Positions 11,975-19,204 of a stretch of DNA of 64,000 bases are shown here, one piece after another. A program made the translations under genes and the position numbers. The stretch is from Flavobacterium ardleyense (GTDB taxonomy: Bacteria; Bacteroidota; Bacteroidia; Flavobacteriales; Flavobacteriaceae): contig NZ_CP137891.1 of assembly GCF_033547075.1 (NCBI RefSeq), positions 62,001-126,000 on the forward strand, read 5' to 3'. The stretch's first letter is position 1. Each line of letters starts with the position of its first letter. The notes below the pieces were generated by a model. The model was given only the letters and a program-made list of their open reading frames with translations. It searched no databases and was not told the DNA's origin.

Positions 11975-12529
11975 TTATACTTTTTCAACCTGCATAAAGC
12001 CAAGTTCTAATGGAGTTTTTCTTCCGAAAATTTTCACCATTACCTCCACTTTACGTTTCTCTTCATTGATTTTTTCAACCGTACCGTTAAACCCATTAAA
12101 TGGCCCATCGATCACTTTGATTGTTTCACCTAGCATGAAGGCAACAGCTCTAGAATCGCCTGTAACAGCAAGTTCATCAACTTTACCTAACATTCGGTTA
12201 ACCTCTGAAATTCTTAATGGCACAGGATCACCACCTTTTACCTCGCCAAGAAAACCAATTACACTAGTTATTGATTTAATTATATGAGGAATTTCTCCCG
12301 CTAGATTGGCTTCGATCATTACGTAGCCAGGGAAGTATACTTTATCTTTAACGATTTTTTTTCCTTCTTTTACTGTAACTACTTTTTCTGTAGGTACAAG
12401 CACTTGCGAAACAAAATCGCCCATGCCCAATCTGTTGATTTCAGTCTCGATGTAAGCTTTTACTTTGTTCTCTTGACCGCTTACCGCTCTTACAACATAC
12501 CACTTCTTTACATTATTGTCTGACATCAC
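11975..12529 (-). CDS. nusG: Transcription termination/antitermination factor NusG
   Basis: NusG binds RNA polymerase and modulates elongation, pausing and coupling with the ribosome. 184 aa. The N-terminal NGN domain (residues about 8-115) begins KKWYVVRAVSGQENKVKAYIE and contains VYFPGYVMIEA and FLGEVKGGDPVPL. The C-terminal KOW domain shows IKVIDGPFNGFNGTVEKINEEK. Either of two adjacent Met codons may be the start. It is placed 6 bases after secE, the order conserved in most bacteria. Confidence 0.97.
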   Translation of the reverse strand: MMSDNNVKKWYVVRAVSGQENKVKAYIETEINRLGMGDFVSQVLVPTEKVVTVKEGKKIVKDKVYFPGYVMIEANLAGEIPHIIKSITSVIGFLGEVKGGDPVPLRISEVNRMLGKVDELAVTGDSRAVAFMLGETIKVIDGPFNGFNGTVEKINEEKRKVEVMVKIFGRKTPLELGFMQVEKV

Positions 12530-12535
12530 AAATAT

Positions 12536-12730
12536 TTAGGCTTTGATCCAATTAAAGAAACCTGCTAAAGCCGTAGAAAAAACTTCATCCACACCCCATG
12601 TAGCAAGTGCAAAAATTATCGAAAACACTGCCACGATAATTGTCAATCGCTGCACTTCTGCCCACTCAGGCCATGTTGTTTGAGTTCTTAGCTCAACGTA
12701 GGCTTCTGATATATAATTGAAAACATTCAT
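12536..12730 (-). CDS. secE: Preprotein translocase subunit SecE
   Basis: Small essential membrane subunit of the SecYEG channel. At 64 aa it is the short, single-span form: an amphipathic segment (YISEAYVELRTQTTWPEWAEVQR, with the conserved TTWP) precedes one transmembrane helix (LTIIVAVFSIIFALATWGVDEVF), then a short tail. It lies between tRNA-Trp and nusG, as in most Bacteroidetes. Confidence 0.95.
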   Translation of the reverse strand: MNVFNYISEAYVELRTQTTWPEWAEVQRLTIIVAVFSIIFALATWGVDEVFSTALAGFFNWIKA

Positions 12731-12750
12731 TAGAAACTATTTTTTAATTG

Positions 12751-12821
12751 CACGGGCGGAGGGATTCGAACCCCCATCAACGGTTTTGGAGACCGCTATT
12801 CTACCCTTGAACTACGCCCGT
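12751..12821 (-). tRNA. tRNA-Trp (CCA)
   Basis: 71-nt cloverleaf on the minus strand: acceptor ACGGGCG pairs with CGCCCGT, the D arm contains GTTCAAGGGTAGAAT, the anticodon loop CTCCAAA carries CCA, and the T arm contains GGGGGTTCGAATCCCTC. The 3' CCA end is not encoded. It sits between tuf and secE. Confidence 0.97.
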
Positions 12822-12826
12822 AGAAT

Positions 12827-12859
12827 AAACTGGCAGTTTGCAGAACAAACTGCCAGTTT
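12827..12859 (-). terminator. Hairpin between tuf and tRNA-Trp
   Basis: Perfect 14-bp inverted repeat AAACTGGCAGTTTG / CAAACTGCCAGTTT (12827-12840 and 12846-12859) with a 5-base loop. On the minus strand it is followed by ATTC rather than a good U-run, so it may be a partial terminator or an RNA processing and 3'-end-protecting stem for tuf mRNA. There are only a few bases to the tRNA 5' end. Confidence 0.6.
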
Positions 12860-12878
12860 TATTAATTATTTGATATTC

Positions 12879-14072
12879 TTAAGAAAGAATCTCAGTTACC
12901 TGACCTGCACCTACAGTTCTACCACCTTCACGGATAGCGAAACGCAATCCAAGACTCATAGCGATAGGGCTTAACAAAGAAACATTAATTGTTAAGTTGT
13001 CTCCTGGCATTACCATCTCTACACCTTCTGGCAAAGTGATAACTCCTGTTACGTCAGTTGTACGTACGTAAAACTGTGGACGGTAGTTATTATGAAATGG
13101 TGTGTGACGACCACCTTCTTCTTTTTTCAAGATATAAACCTCTGCTTTAAAGTTAGCGTGTGGTTTTACAGATCCTGGCTTAACGATTACCATTCCTCTT
13201 TTGATTGATTCTTTATCAACACCTCTCAAAAGTAGACCTACGTTATCTCCAGCTTCACCTCTATCAAGGATTTTACGGAACATCTCAACTCCAGTAATAG
13301 TAGAAGTTAATTTGTCAGCTCCCATTCCAATGATTTCAACAGCATCTCCTGTATTAGCAATACCAGTTTCGATACGACCTGTAGCAACAGTTCCACGTCC
13401 TGTAATTGTAAATACATCTTCTACTGGCATCAAGAAAGGTTTTGCAGTATCACGCACTGGCTCTTCGATCCATGCATCAACAGCTTCCATCAATTCAAGA
13501 ATTTTTGGTACCCATGTAGCATCTCCGTTCAATCCACCTAAAGCAGATCCTTGGATAACTGGACCATTATCACCATCATATTCGTAGAAAGACAATAAGT
13601 CTCTGATTTCCATTTCAACTAGCTCTAAAAGCTCAGCATCATCAACCATATCCACTTTGTTCATGAATACAACGATTCTAGGAATACCTACTTGGCGACC
13701 TAAAAGGATGTGCTCACGTGTTTGTGGCATTGGTCCATCAGTTGCAGCTACAACTAGAATAGCACCATCCATTTGAGCAGCACCTGTAACCATGTTTTTT
13801 ACGTAATCCGCGTGACCTGGACAGTCAACGTGAGCGTAATGACGATTAGCAGTTTCATATTCAACGTGAGATGTATTAATTGTAATACCTCTTTCTTTTT
13901 CTTCTGGAGCGTTATCAATTTGGTCAAACGACTTTGCAACGTTTTTAGAATAACCTGCATCAGTCATACATTTTGATATCGCTGCAGTCAAAGTAGTTTT
14001 TCCGTGATCTACGTGCCCAATTGTACCAATGTTCAAGTGGGGCTTGCTACGGTTAAAGGTTTCTTTTGCCAT
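12879..14072 (-). CDS. tuf: Elongation factor Tu
   Basis: GTPase that delivers aminoacyl-tRNA to the ribosome. 397 aa. G1 motif GHVDHGKTT is at about 19-27, G2 contains [10 protein letters not shown]3 DCPGH, G4 NKVD, and G5 reads GSALGG. Domains II and III follow ([18 protein letters not shown]; the ending is [19 protein letters not shown]). It is transcribed with three upstream tRNA genes, like E. coli tufB. No Shine-Dalgarno is visible. Confidence 0.99.
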   Translation of the reverse strand: MAKETFNRSKPHLNIGTIGHVDHGKTTLTAAISKCMTDAGYSKNVAKSFDQIDNAPEEKERGITINTSHVEYETANRHYAHVDCPGHADYVKNMVTGAAQMDGAILVVAATDGPMPQTREHILLGRQVGIPRIVVFMNKVDMVDDAELLELVEMEIRDLLSFYEYDGDNGPVIQGSALGGLNGDATWVPKILELMEAVDAWIEEPVRDTAKPFLMPVEDVFTITGRGTVATGRIETGIANTGDAVEIIGMGADKLTSTITGVEMFRKILDRGEAGDNVGLLLRGVDKESIKRGMVIVKPGSVKPHANFKAEVYILKKEEGGRHTPFHNNYRPQFYVRTTDVTGVITLPEGVEMVMPGDNLTINVSLLSPIAMSLGLRFAIREGGRTVGAGQVTEILS

Positions 14073-14121
14073 TTTACTTAATTTTAATCTTAGTTATATA
14101 TAATTAGTGTTCAAATTCTTG

Positions 14122-14193
14122 AGCCAATGACGGGAATTGAACCCGTGACCTCTTCCTTACCAAGGAAGCACTCTACCCCTGAGCTACATCGGC
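14122..14193 (-). tRNA. tRNA-Thr (GGT)
   Basis: 72-nt cloverleaf: acceptor GCCGATG pairs with CATTGGC (one G-U), anticodon loop CTTGGTA gives GGT, and the T arm is CGGGTTCAATTCCCG. CCA is not encoded. It corresponds to thrT of the E. coli thrU-tyrU-glyT-thrT-tufB operon. Confidence 0.96.
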
Positions 14194-14210
14194 AGAGCTC
14201 TTTACTTAAT

Positions 14211-14293
14211 GTGTTTCGTTAAAAAACGAAACACAAACTTTTTAAGCAAGTTTACTCGAAAGCGAGCTTTCGGATTAACTCTTATTAAAAAGT
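14211..14293. repeat. Nested hairpins in the tRNA spacer
   Basis: Between tRNA-Tyr and tRNA-Thr(GGT), where E. coli has glyT, there is no tRNA. Instead there is a 10-bp hairpin GTGTTTCGTT / AACGAAACAC (14211-14234), an inner hairpin CGAAAGC / GCTTTCG (about 14259-14273), and outer arms AAACTTTTTAA / TTAAAAAGTTT enclosing the second hairpin. These are probably processing or spacer stems. Confidence 0.5.
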
Positions 14294-14296
14294 TTG

Positions 14297-14377
14297 TGGG
14301 GAGAGCAGGATTCGAACCTGCGAAGTTTACACAGCAGATTTACAGTCTGCCCTCGTTGGCCGCTTGAGTATCTCCCC
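14297..14377 (-). tRNA. tRNA-Tyr (GTA)
   Basis: 81-nt class II tRNA with a long variable arm: acceptor GGGGAGA pairs with TCTCCCC, anticodon stem CAGACTGTAAATCTG carries GTA, and the T arm is GCAGGTTCGAATCCTGC. The discriminator is A; CCA is not encoded. It is the second tRNA of the operon. Confidence 0.97.
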
Positions 14378-14533
14378 CTTTTGACTTTGATATTGGAATT
14401 TAAATCTAGGCATTGAGCCAAATATAAAAACGAAATCAACAAAATCACTTTCCATTATTTCAGACCTGTACATTTTACAGGCAATTTCGACCTTGAATTC
14501 AGAAATCTTCTATAAGAAATCTTCATTCTTTTG

Positions 14534-14607
14534 AGCCGGCGGAGGGACTCGAACCCACGACCTGCTGATTACAAATCAGCTGCTCTAGCCAACTGAGCTA
14601 CGCTGGC
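14534..14607 (-). tRNA. tRNA-Thr (TGT)
   Basis: 74-nt cloverleaf: the anticodon arm GCTGATTTGTAATCAGC carries TGT, and the D arm contains AGCTCAGTTGGCTAGAGC. My reading shows one A-C mismatch in the acceptor stem and a T-T mismatch in the T stem, slightly weaker than the other tRNAs here. First tRNA of the tRNA-tuf operon, 40 bases from the promoter. Confidence 0.93.
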
Positions 14608-14616
14608 ATTATTCAA

Positions 14617-14645
14617 TAAAAAAAGTCCGCTATTTCTAACGGACT
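14617..14645 (-). terminator. Terminator after hpf
   Basis: Stem AGTCCG / CGGACT (14624-14629 and 14640-14645) followed on the minus strand by a run of at least seven U. It ends the xerC-hpf transcript just before tRNA-Thr(TGT) and overlaps the predicted start region of the tRNA-tuf transcript. Confidence 0.75.
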
Positions 14646-14646
14646 G

Positions 14647-14676
14647 CAAATGTATATGATTTTGTTTTTTATTCAA
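14647..14676 (-). promoter_or_regulatory. Promoter of the tRNA-tuf operon
   Basis: Exact match to the Bacteroidetes sigma-ABfr consensus on the minus strand: TTG at 14676-14674, a 19-base spacer, then TACATTTG (TAnnTTTG) at 14654-14647. The expected start site is near 14640, about 33 bases before tRNA-Thr(TGT). Confidence 0.8.
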
Positions 14677-14697
14677 AACATTTATCGATTTATTTTG

Positions 14698-15000
14698 CTA
14701 AATATGTGTTCTTAATTTTTCTTTTCGTTTTAATAGAGATCTTTCCAATGCTTCAGCCGCAGAAACTACTGCTTCTTCAAAGGTTTTACATTTTTTTTGG
14801 ACTACAAATTCGTCGCCAGGAACATTCATTTTGATATCGACGCATTTATTTTCTTTTTCACTGGAATTTTCCGTCTTTAAGTACACGTCAGCAAAAACCA
14901 CTTTATCATAATATTTTTCCAAACTATCCATTCTTTCTTGAATGAAATTAACTAGCTTTTGATCAACACTAAAGTTGACCGCGTGAACATTTACTTTCAT
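14698..15000 (-). CDS. hpf: Ribosome hibernation promoting factor, short form
   Basis: HPF/RaiA-family protein (100 aa) that binds in the mRNA/tRNA channel of the 30S subunit and inactivates ribosomes in stationary phase. The fold is visible as the N-terminal strand MKVNVHAVNFSVDQKLVNFIQ, a helix with MDSLEKYYDKVV, a strand ADVYLKTEN, and the basic C-terminal helix EALERSLLKRKEKL. It lacks the C-terminal dimerisation domain of long HPF, so it is the short type. It lies 29 bases downstream of xerC and is followed by a terminator. Confidence 0.92.
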   Translation of the reverse strand: MKVNVHAVNFSVDQKLVNFIQERMDSLEKYYDKVVFADVYLKTENSSEKENKCVDIKMNVPGDEFVVQKKCKTFEEAVVSAAEALERSLLKRKEKLRTHI

Positions 15001-15029
15001 ATTCTATACTATTAAAGGTTAATAAATAA

Positions 15030-15926
15030 CTAACTATCATTCTGTTCTCTTGGATGCGCGCCCGCATACGATTTTTTGAGTTCAGCCAAACTGCTGTGTG
15101 TGTACACTTGAGTTGATGCCAAACTCGAATGTCCTAATAATTCCTTTATTGAATTTAGATCAGCTCCATTATTAAGCAAATGTGTAGCAAACGAATGTCG
15201 TACTATATGCGGACTTCGTTTTGCCTTTTCGGACACAAGACCAAAGTACGAATTTATTAATCTATAGACAAACGAAATATTTAACTTCTTACCCTTGTCG
15301 GTGACAAAAAGAGAGTCGGTCTCGGATGAGATATTAACAGTTTTTCTTAATATTCTATATTCTGCAATCTTTTTACTAATAATTGGAAGTATAGGAATCA
15401 GCCGTTCTTTTTTACGCTTTCCTAACACCTTAATTACGTCGGCCTGAACATTATTTACTGTTAACTCGATTAATTCGGCACGCCTTATCCCAGTTGCGTA
15501 AAAAAGGTCGATTATCAGTTTATCTCGTACTCCCGAAAAATCATCGGTAAATTTAATATCGTTTAAAACAGCGCTCATTTCTTTTTCTGAGAAGGGCAAT
15601 TGCAATTTGGTTTCCGTCTTTAAAGCCCGATGCTTTTGCAAGGGATTTGTGGAGTTAATTTCGATTAATTGTAGAAATTTGTAAAAGGATTTTAGTGATG
15701 CAATCTTCCTATTAATCGATCGATTGCTTATTCCTGAGTTTGCAAGTTCAATAATCCAAGTTCGAATATCTGCATACTGGACATCTTCCAAACTGCTATC
15801 TGCAAATAAATTGAAATGAAAAGCAGCGAATTCGATTAAGTCTTTTTGATAGGCTAACCTTGTCAACGGCGAGTATTTTTTTTCTTTTTCTAAATAATCT
15901 GTAAATGCTTGTTGATTTGTTGTCAT
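15030..15926 (-). CDS. xerC: Tyrosine recombinase XerC-like
   Basis: Site-specific tyrosine recombinase, 298 aa, the size of XerC/XerD, which resolve chromosome dimers at dif. The N-terminal SAM-like core-binding domain covers residues about 5-90. The catalytic domain shows Arg148 (GIRRAEL), a Lys in the beta-hairpin GKRKKERLIP, His240 and Arg243 (HIVRHSFATHLL), His266 (LGHSSLAST) and nucleophile Tyr275 (VYTHSS). All catalytic residues are present. It is co-transcribed with hpf, not with a mobile element. XerC versus XerD cannot be settled from this sequence. Confidence 0.9.
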   Translation of the reverse strand: MTTNQQAFTDYLEKEKKYSPLTRLAYQKDLIEFAAFHFNLFADSSLEDVQYADIRTWIIELANSGISNRSINRKIASLKSFYKFLQLIEINSTNPLQKHRALKTETKLQLPFSEKEMSAVLNDIKFTDDFSGVRDKLIIDLFYATGIRRAELIELTVNNVQADVIKVLGKRKKERLIPILPIISKKIAEYRILRKTVNISSETDSLFVTDKGKKLNISFVYRLINSYFGLVSEKAKRSPHIVRHSFATHLLNNGADLNSIKELLGHSSLASTQVYTHSSLAELKKSYAGAHPREQNDS

Positions 15927-16011
15927 CGTAGAAATTGAATGAAAGGTAAAGTTAGAAAAAACCAGTCAAGAAGTAAACTTCTAGAAACTAAATTTTCTAA
16001 TCAACCGCTAT

Positions 16012-16152
16012 CTTGCGAGAAGGATGGAAGTGGAAATCCATTATTGTGGCTTTGCGGAGCAAAAGCTACAATAAAGATTGGGAGCGGACAGCCTGACGGG
16101 AGCCACCTGATACGCTGTATTTTTTCTGAAAGTTCTGGCTCGCGGCTCGTCC
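16012..16152 (+). repeat. Dispersed two-hairpin repeat, copy A
   Basis: About 140 bases shared, in opposite orientation, with 20638-20775. Shared blocks include TTGCGAGAAGGATGG, TTGCGGAGCAAAAGCTACAA and CGGACAGCCTGACGG. Hairpin 1 pairs TTATTGTGG (16041-16049) with CTACAATAA (16066-16074) around a 16-base loop. Hairpin 2 pairs CGGGAGCCA (16097-16105) with TGGCTCGCG (16136-16144), one mismatch. Differences from copy B preserve pairing at two positions. It lies between xerC and the rpsU terminator. A rightward open frame through it (15939-16196) is treated as chance. Confidence 0.75.
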
Positions 16153-16157
16153 AAAAA

Positions 16158-16208
16158 AATACAAAAATCCACTATCTCAGAGACAAATGCCTTTGAAATA
16201 GTGGATTT
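16158..16208 (-). terminator. Terminator after rpsU
   Basis: 11-bp inverted repeat AAATCCACTAT / ATAGTGGATTT (16165-16175 and 16198-16208), followed on the minus strand by GTATTTTTTT. It starts 22 bases past the rpsU stop and isolates rpsU from xerC. Confidence 0.8.
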
Positions 16209-16229
16209 AAAACTTATAAAATAGAAATA

Positions 16230-16424
16230 CTAGTTCTCTAAATTGTCCTTCATGTTCTGAATGTAAGCTGCTTTCTGCAATTTCATTCTGTTTGCAACTG
16301 ATGGTTTCATGAAAGCCGTACGCGCACGTAACTGACGAACAGTTCCCGTTTTGTCGAACTTTCTTTTATAGCGCTTTAATGCTCTATCGATATTTTCTCC
16401 GTCCTTAATTGGTATTATTAACAT
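16230..16424 (-). CDS. rpsU: 30S ribosomal protein bS21
   Basis: Small basic ribosomal protein, 64 aa from the chosen ATG (16424): LIIPIKDGENIDRALKRYKRKFDKTGTVRQLR, then the basic helix and NRMKLQKAAYIQNMKD. The open frame extends 45 codons upstream, but that part contains the promoter and Shine-Dalgarno, so it is not translated. In Bacteroidetes ribosomes bS21, with neighbours, covers the anti-Shine-Dalgarno end of 16S rRNA. The gene has its own promoter, a strong Shine-Dalgarno (unlike its neighbours) and its own terminator, consistent with autoregulation by free bS21. Confidence 0.96.
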   Translation of the reverse strand: MLIIPIKDGENIDRALKRYKRKFDKTGTVRQLRARTAFMKPSVANRMKLQKAAYIQNMKDNLEN

Positions 16425-16432
16425 AATGTAGA

Positions 16433-16440
16433 CACCTCCT
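16433..16440 (-). promoter_or_regulatory. Strong Shine-Dalgarno of rpsU
   Basis: AGGAGGTG on the minus strand, fully complementary to the usual 16S 3' end, 8 bases before the ATG at 16424. It fixes the rpsU start. The other starts I examined closely (rplL, rplK, tuf, rpoB) have A/T-rich leaders with no such motif. Confidence 0.9.
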
Positions 16441-16453
16441 CTCGTTAAGTGTG

Positions 16454-16483
16454 CAAAAGTACGAAAGTTATTTGAATAAACAA
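16454..16483 (-). promoter_or_regulatory. Promoter of rpsU
   Basis: Exact TTG (16483-16481) - 19 bases - TACTTTTG (16461-16454) on the minus strand, matching the Bacteroidetes consensus. It predicts a start near 16447 and a leader of about 20 bases consisting almost only of the Shine-Dalgarno. Confidence 0.8.
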
Positions 16484-16806
16484 TTCTTTCTTTAGCGAAA
16501 TCAAATATAGCAAATTTCAAAACCAATAAAAAGTAAGATAAAAATCTAAAATTGTGCACTATACACTAATTTTTCAACATCGAACGTTGATACAACTATC
16601 TATTATCTACTGCGATTTTTGTAAACTTGTTGATTATACCTGCAAAAAAGATGGAGGATCGCAACTTTACATCGCCCGTTGCAATACCACTCAGCGCACA
16701 ATAACAACCTCACTTAAAAATTTTTAAACGAAAAACGAAAAATCTTGAAAATCACTTACCGTCCTATAAAAGCGCAGAATAATTAAAAAATTAGGAAACT
16801 AATAAA
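16484..16806. other. Non-coding stretch upstream of rpsU
   Basis: AT-rich, no convincing open frame. A small palindromic patch (ATCGAACGTTGAT near 16579-16591) is present. I see no tRNA-like or other known RNA structure. Confidence 0.4.
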
Positions 16807-16833
16807 CACAAAAAAAGTCGCTTTCGCGACTTT
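16807..16833 (-). terminator. Terminator after the acyl-CoA dehydrogenase gene
   Basis: 8-bp stem AAAGTCGC / GCGACTTT with loop TTTC (16814-16833), followed on the minus strand by a U-run. Confidence 0.85.
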
Positions 16834-16895
16834 CTCATATATATAATTAAGCTCATAGATCAACTTTCTAGTAAAGATGAAAGATAAGTAAAAGT

Positions 16896-18065
16896 TTATT
16901 TAACTGCTGGTTGATAATTTTGTTTATCAATAATCATTTTTGACAAAATTTCCTTCATTATTTCTGAAGTTCCTCCGCCAATTGGCCCTAATCGACTATC
17001 TCTCATCAAACGCGCTAATGGATATTCTTCCATATATCCATATCCGCCAAGCATTTGCAAACAACTGTAAATTGTATCGTCAGCAACTTTTGTTGATTTT
17101 AATTTTGCCATACTAGCTTCTTTTACGACATATTCGCCTTGATTTAATCTTGCAACTGCGTCATAGTTAAATAACTTACAATGCGCAACTTCAGTAGCAT
17201 GCTCCACCATCGTGTGACGCAAAGCTTGAAATTTGCTAATTGTAGTGCCAAAAGCTTCACGGCTGCCCATGTAGTCAATCGTGTAATCTAAAGCATATTC
17301 AGCTCTAGCGTGTGCATTAACCGCCATGATTAAACGCTCAAAAGCAAAATGCTGCATTATATAAGGAAACCCTTTTCCTTCCTCACCCATCAAATTGTCT
17401 GCGCTAATTTCTACGTTATCAAAAGCTATTTCCGCAGTATCTGACGCTCTCCAACCTAACTTATTAAGTTTTGTAGCCGATACACCTTTCAAGTTTGTGT
17501 CGACTAAAAAAATACTAATTCCCTTGTTTCCAAGTTCAGGACTTGTTTTTGCCGCCACTACATAGTAGTCAGCATAAATTCCGTTGGTTATGAAAGTTTT
17601 GGAGCCATTAATAATATATTTATCTCCGCTTCTAACCGCAGTAGTTTTCATTCCTGCTACATCGCTACCACCAAAAGGTTCTGAAATACAAAGTGCACCA
17701 ATCTTATCACCAGCAATACTTGGCGCTAAATAATCTTGCTTAATTCGCTCATCTCCTTCTGCATTTAAGTGTGTCATTGCTAAATATGCGTGTGCCCACA
17801 TCGCAGCGGCAAAGCCTGATGATTTTATCTTCTGAAGTTCTTCTAACAAGATAACAGTGTAAAATAAATCTAGATTCATCCCACCATACGCTTCTGGATA
17901 ATTGATACCGAAGAAGCCCATGTCGCCAAATTTTTTCCAAATAAAGCGATCAATCGTCCCAGTTTCCTCCCATTTCTCAATATGCGGCACAACCTCCTTC
18001 TGTAAAAAGTCTTTTAGACTTTGTCTAAACGAATCATGCTCTTCTGAAAAATATGTTGATCTCAT
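16896..18065 (-). CDS. Acyl-CoA dehydrogenase family protein
   Basis: FAD-dependent acyl-CoA dehydrogenase, 389 aa. N-terminal helical domain, then the FAD-binding ALCISEPFGGSDVAGMKTTA segment (about 130-150), then a C-terminal helical domain with FGTTISKFQALRHTMVEHATE and the signature QMLGGYGYMEEYPLARLMRDSR. The protein ends GGTSEIMKEILSKMI. The substrate is not evident; short- or branched-chain acyl-CoA is plausible. It sits alone with its own predicted -7 box and terminator, separate from the paa and branched-chain catabolic genes further right. Confidence 0.9.
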   Translation of the reverse strand: MRSTYFSEEHDSFRQSLKDFLQKEVVPHIEKWEETGTIDRFIWKKFGDMGFFGINYPEAYGGMNLDLFYTVILLEELQKIKSSGFAAAMWAHAYLAMTHLNAEGDERIKQDYLAPSIAGDKIGALCISEPFGGSDVAGMKTTAVRSGDKYIINGSKTFITNGIYADYYVVAAKTSPELGNKGISIFLVDTNLKGVSATKLNKLGWRASDTAEIAFDNVEISADNLMGEEGKGFPYIMQHFAFERLIMAVNAHARAEYALDYTIDYMGSREAFGTTISKFQALRHTMVEHATEVAHCKLFNYDAVARLNQGEYVVKEASMAKLKSTKVADDTIYSCLQMLGGYGYMEEYPLARLMRDSRLGPIGGGTSEIMKEILSKMIIDKQNYQPAVK

Positions 18066-18084
18066 AAATGTCTAATTTCAATTT

Positions 18085-18966
18085 TTAGAAGTCCAAATAT
18101 AAGGCAATAATATGAGCTTTCTCAGCGGGAAAGCCCTTTATTTTTGTTAATTCGCTAACTGATTGTATACTGCCATTCATACTTCTATAAACAACAATTT
18201 TTTTTGCGATATTATAATCGAAATAGGGAAACTGCTGAAGTTCTTTTATAGAAAGATCGTTAATTTTAATTTTAAATACTTGTGGCTGATGTAAAATTTT
18301 AAAATTCTTTTTAGTATTTTCTATCACCTCTGGCGAAAGTCCCCAAATAAAGTCTATTTGCTCCATCGAAAGAAATGCACCAAACTTTGATCGTTCCTTC
18401 AAAATCCTTTCAGACAAAGCCGGCCCTATTCCGTACACTTTAATTAGATCTTCGGCTGTTGCCAAATTAATATCTTTGACTACAAGTTTTTCTGTAGTTT
18501 TGAAGCTTTCAAACTTTTTGAAGGCACTTCTTTTATTTTTAGTAACCCAATCAGGGAATTTAAAATAAGGTGAAATTGTTGCAAGTAGTGAATCAGAAAC
18601 CTTGGTTACTTGCTGAAATTCTGAGGCTGAATTTACATATTTATTTGACTTTCTATATTCAAATAACCGATCAATTTCTGCAACTGACATTCCGAGTTGA
18701 TAGCCTTTGTAATCAGTTATGAAATTAGGGTTGAATGGATATATCTTTCGTTTAAAATTCTTTTTTTCAATTTTGAGCGAATCAACGACCGACTGCAATT
18801 TATTCCATTCATAAGTGTCTGCAAGCGGATCTTCTTTGGGGGTAAAGTCGACAAAGATATAAAAACATTGAAGTGCGAAAATAATTACAAACAAAACGGC
18901 GAGTCCACGGCGATGATTTTTACTAAAGTAGAGCAGCGTCCGGAGTTCTCGAAATTTCATATACAA
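18085..18966 (-). CDS. ComEA-like helix-hairpin-helix protein with N-terminal membrane anchor
   Basis: 293 aa with a basic N-terminus, one transmembrane segment at about 21-40 (LAVLFVIIFALQCFYIFV), and an extracytoplasmic part with repeated helix-hairpin-helix units: NLATAEDLIKVYGIGPALSERILKER, then IDFIWGLSPEVIENT, and a last NDLSIKELQQFPYFDYNIAKKIVVYR ... IKGFPAEKAHIIALY. These are typical non-specific DNA-binding hairpins, as in ComEA. A role in DNA uptake or binding is an inference. It overlaps the predicted promoter of the next gene and lies 10 bases after the PspC-like gene. Confidence 0.8.
   Translation of the reverse strand: MYMKFRELRTLLYFSKNHRRGLAVLFVIIFALQCFYIFVDFTPKEDPLADTYEWNKLQSVVDSLKIEKKNFKRKIYPFNPNFITDYKGYQLGMSVAEIDRLFEYRKSNKYVNSASEFQQVTKVSDSLLATISPYFKFPDWVTKNKRSAFKKFESFKTTEKLVVKDINLATAEDLIKVYGIGPALSERILKERSKFGAFLSMEQIDFIWGLSPEVIENTKKNFKILHQPQVFKIKINDLSIKELQQFPYFDYNIAKKIVVYRSMNGSIQSVSELTKIKGFPAEKAHIIALYLDF
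18094..18101 (-). promoter_or_regulatory. Candidate -7 box for the acyl-CoA dehydrogenase gene
   Basis: TATATTTG (TAnnTTTG) on the minus strand, 29 bases before the ATG at 18065 and inside the 3' end of the preceding gene. No matching TTG at the ideal distance. Confidence 0.45.
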
Positions 18967-18976
18967 TTATTTTAAA

Positions 18977-19204
18977 TCATAAGTCAAATACAGATGTTCG
19001 TTTGCCTCTAATAAGGTCCTTGAGTTTGAGCCAGAATGCCAGTGTTAAGTAAACTCCAAACCAAAGACCTGCGGTGACAAAAGATATATATATAAAAAAT
19101 AGACGCACGGAACTTGTGCGCATCCCTAATTTGTCGGCAAGTCTGGAGGCCGCATTAAAACCGTGCTTTTCAGAAAAATATTTTAACTTTAATATTAACG
19201 ACAT
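18977..19204 (-). CDS. PspC domain protein
   Basis: 75 aa membrane protein. Residues about 12-55 match the PspC domain: GFNAASRLADKLGMRTSSVRLFFIYISFVTAGLWFGVYLTLAFWL, with a predicted membrane helix in the second half and a basic tail. PspC proteins sense or transmit envelope stress in enterobacteria; stand-alone short PspC proteins in Bacteroidetes are uncharacterised. It starts directly after the DUF2851 gene stop and 10 bases before the helix-hairpin-helix gene, so the three probably form one transcript. Confidence 0.8.
   Translation of the reverse strand: MSLILKLKYFSEKHGFNAASRLADKLGMRTSSVRLFFIYISFVTAGLWFGVYLTLAFWLKLKDLIRGKRTSVFDL

Noticed and set aside
15030..15926. Integrase of a mobile element
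   Set aside because: Length, catalytic residues and the neighbours hpf and rpsU fit a housekeeping XerC/D recombinase; no attachment-site repeats flank it.
15939..16196. 85-codon rightward frame through repeat copy A
   Set aside because: The copy at 20638-20775 does not keep a matching frame, and substitutions preserve hairpins instead of codons.
16424..16559. 45-codon N-terminal extension of bS21
   Set aside because: The extension contains the predicted promoter and Shine-Dalgarno, and bS21 proteins start at LIIPIKDGEN.
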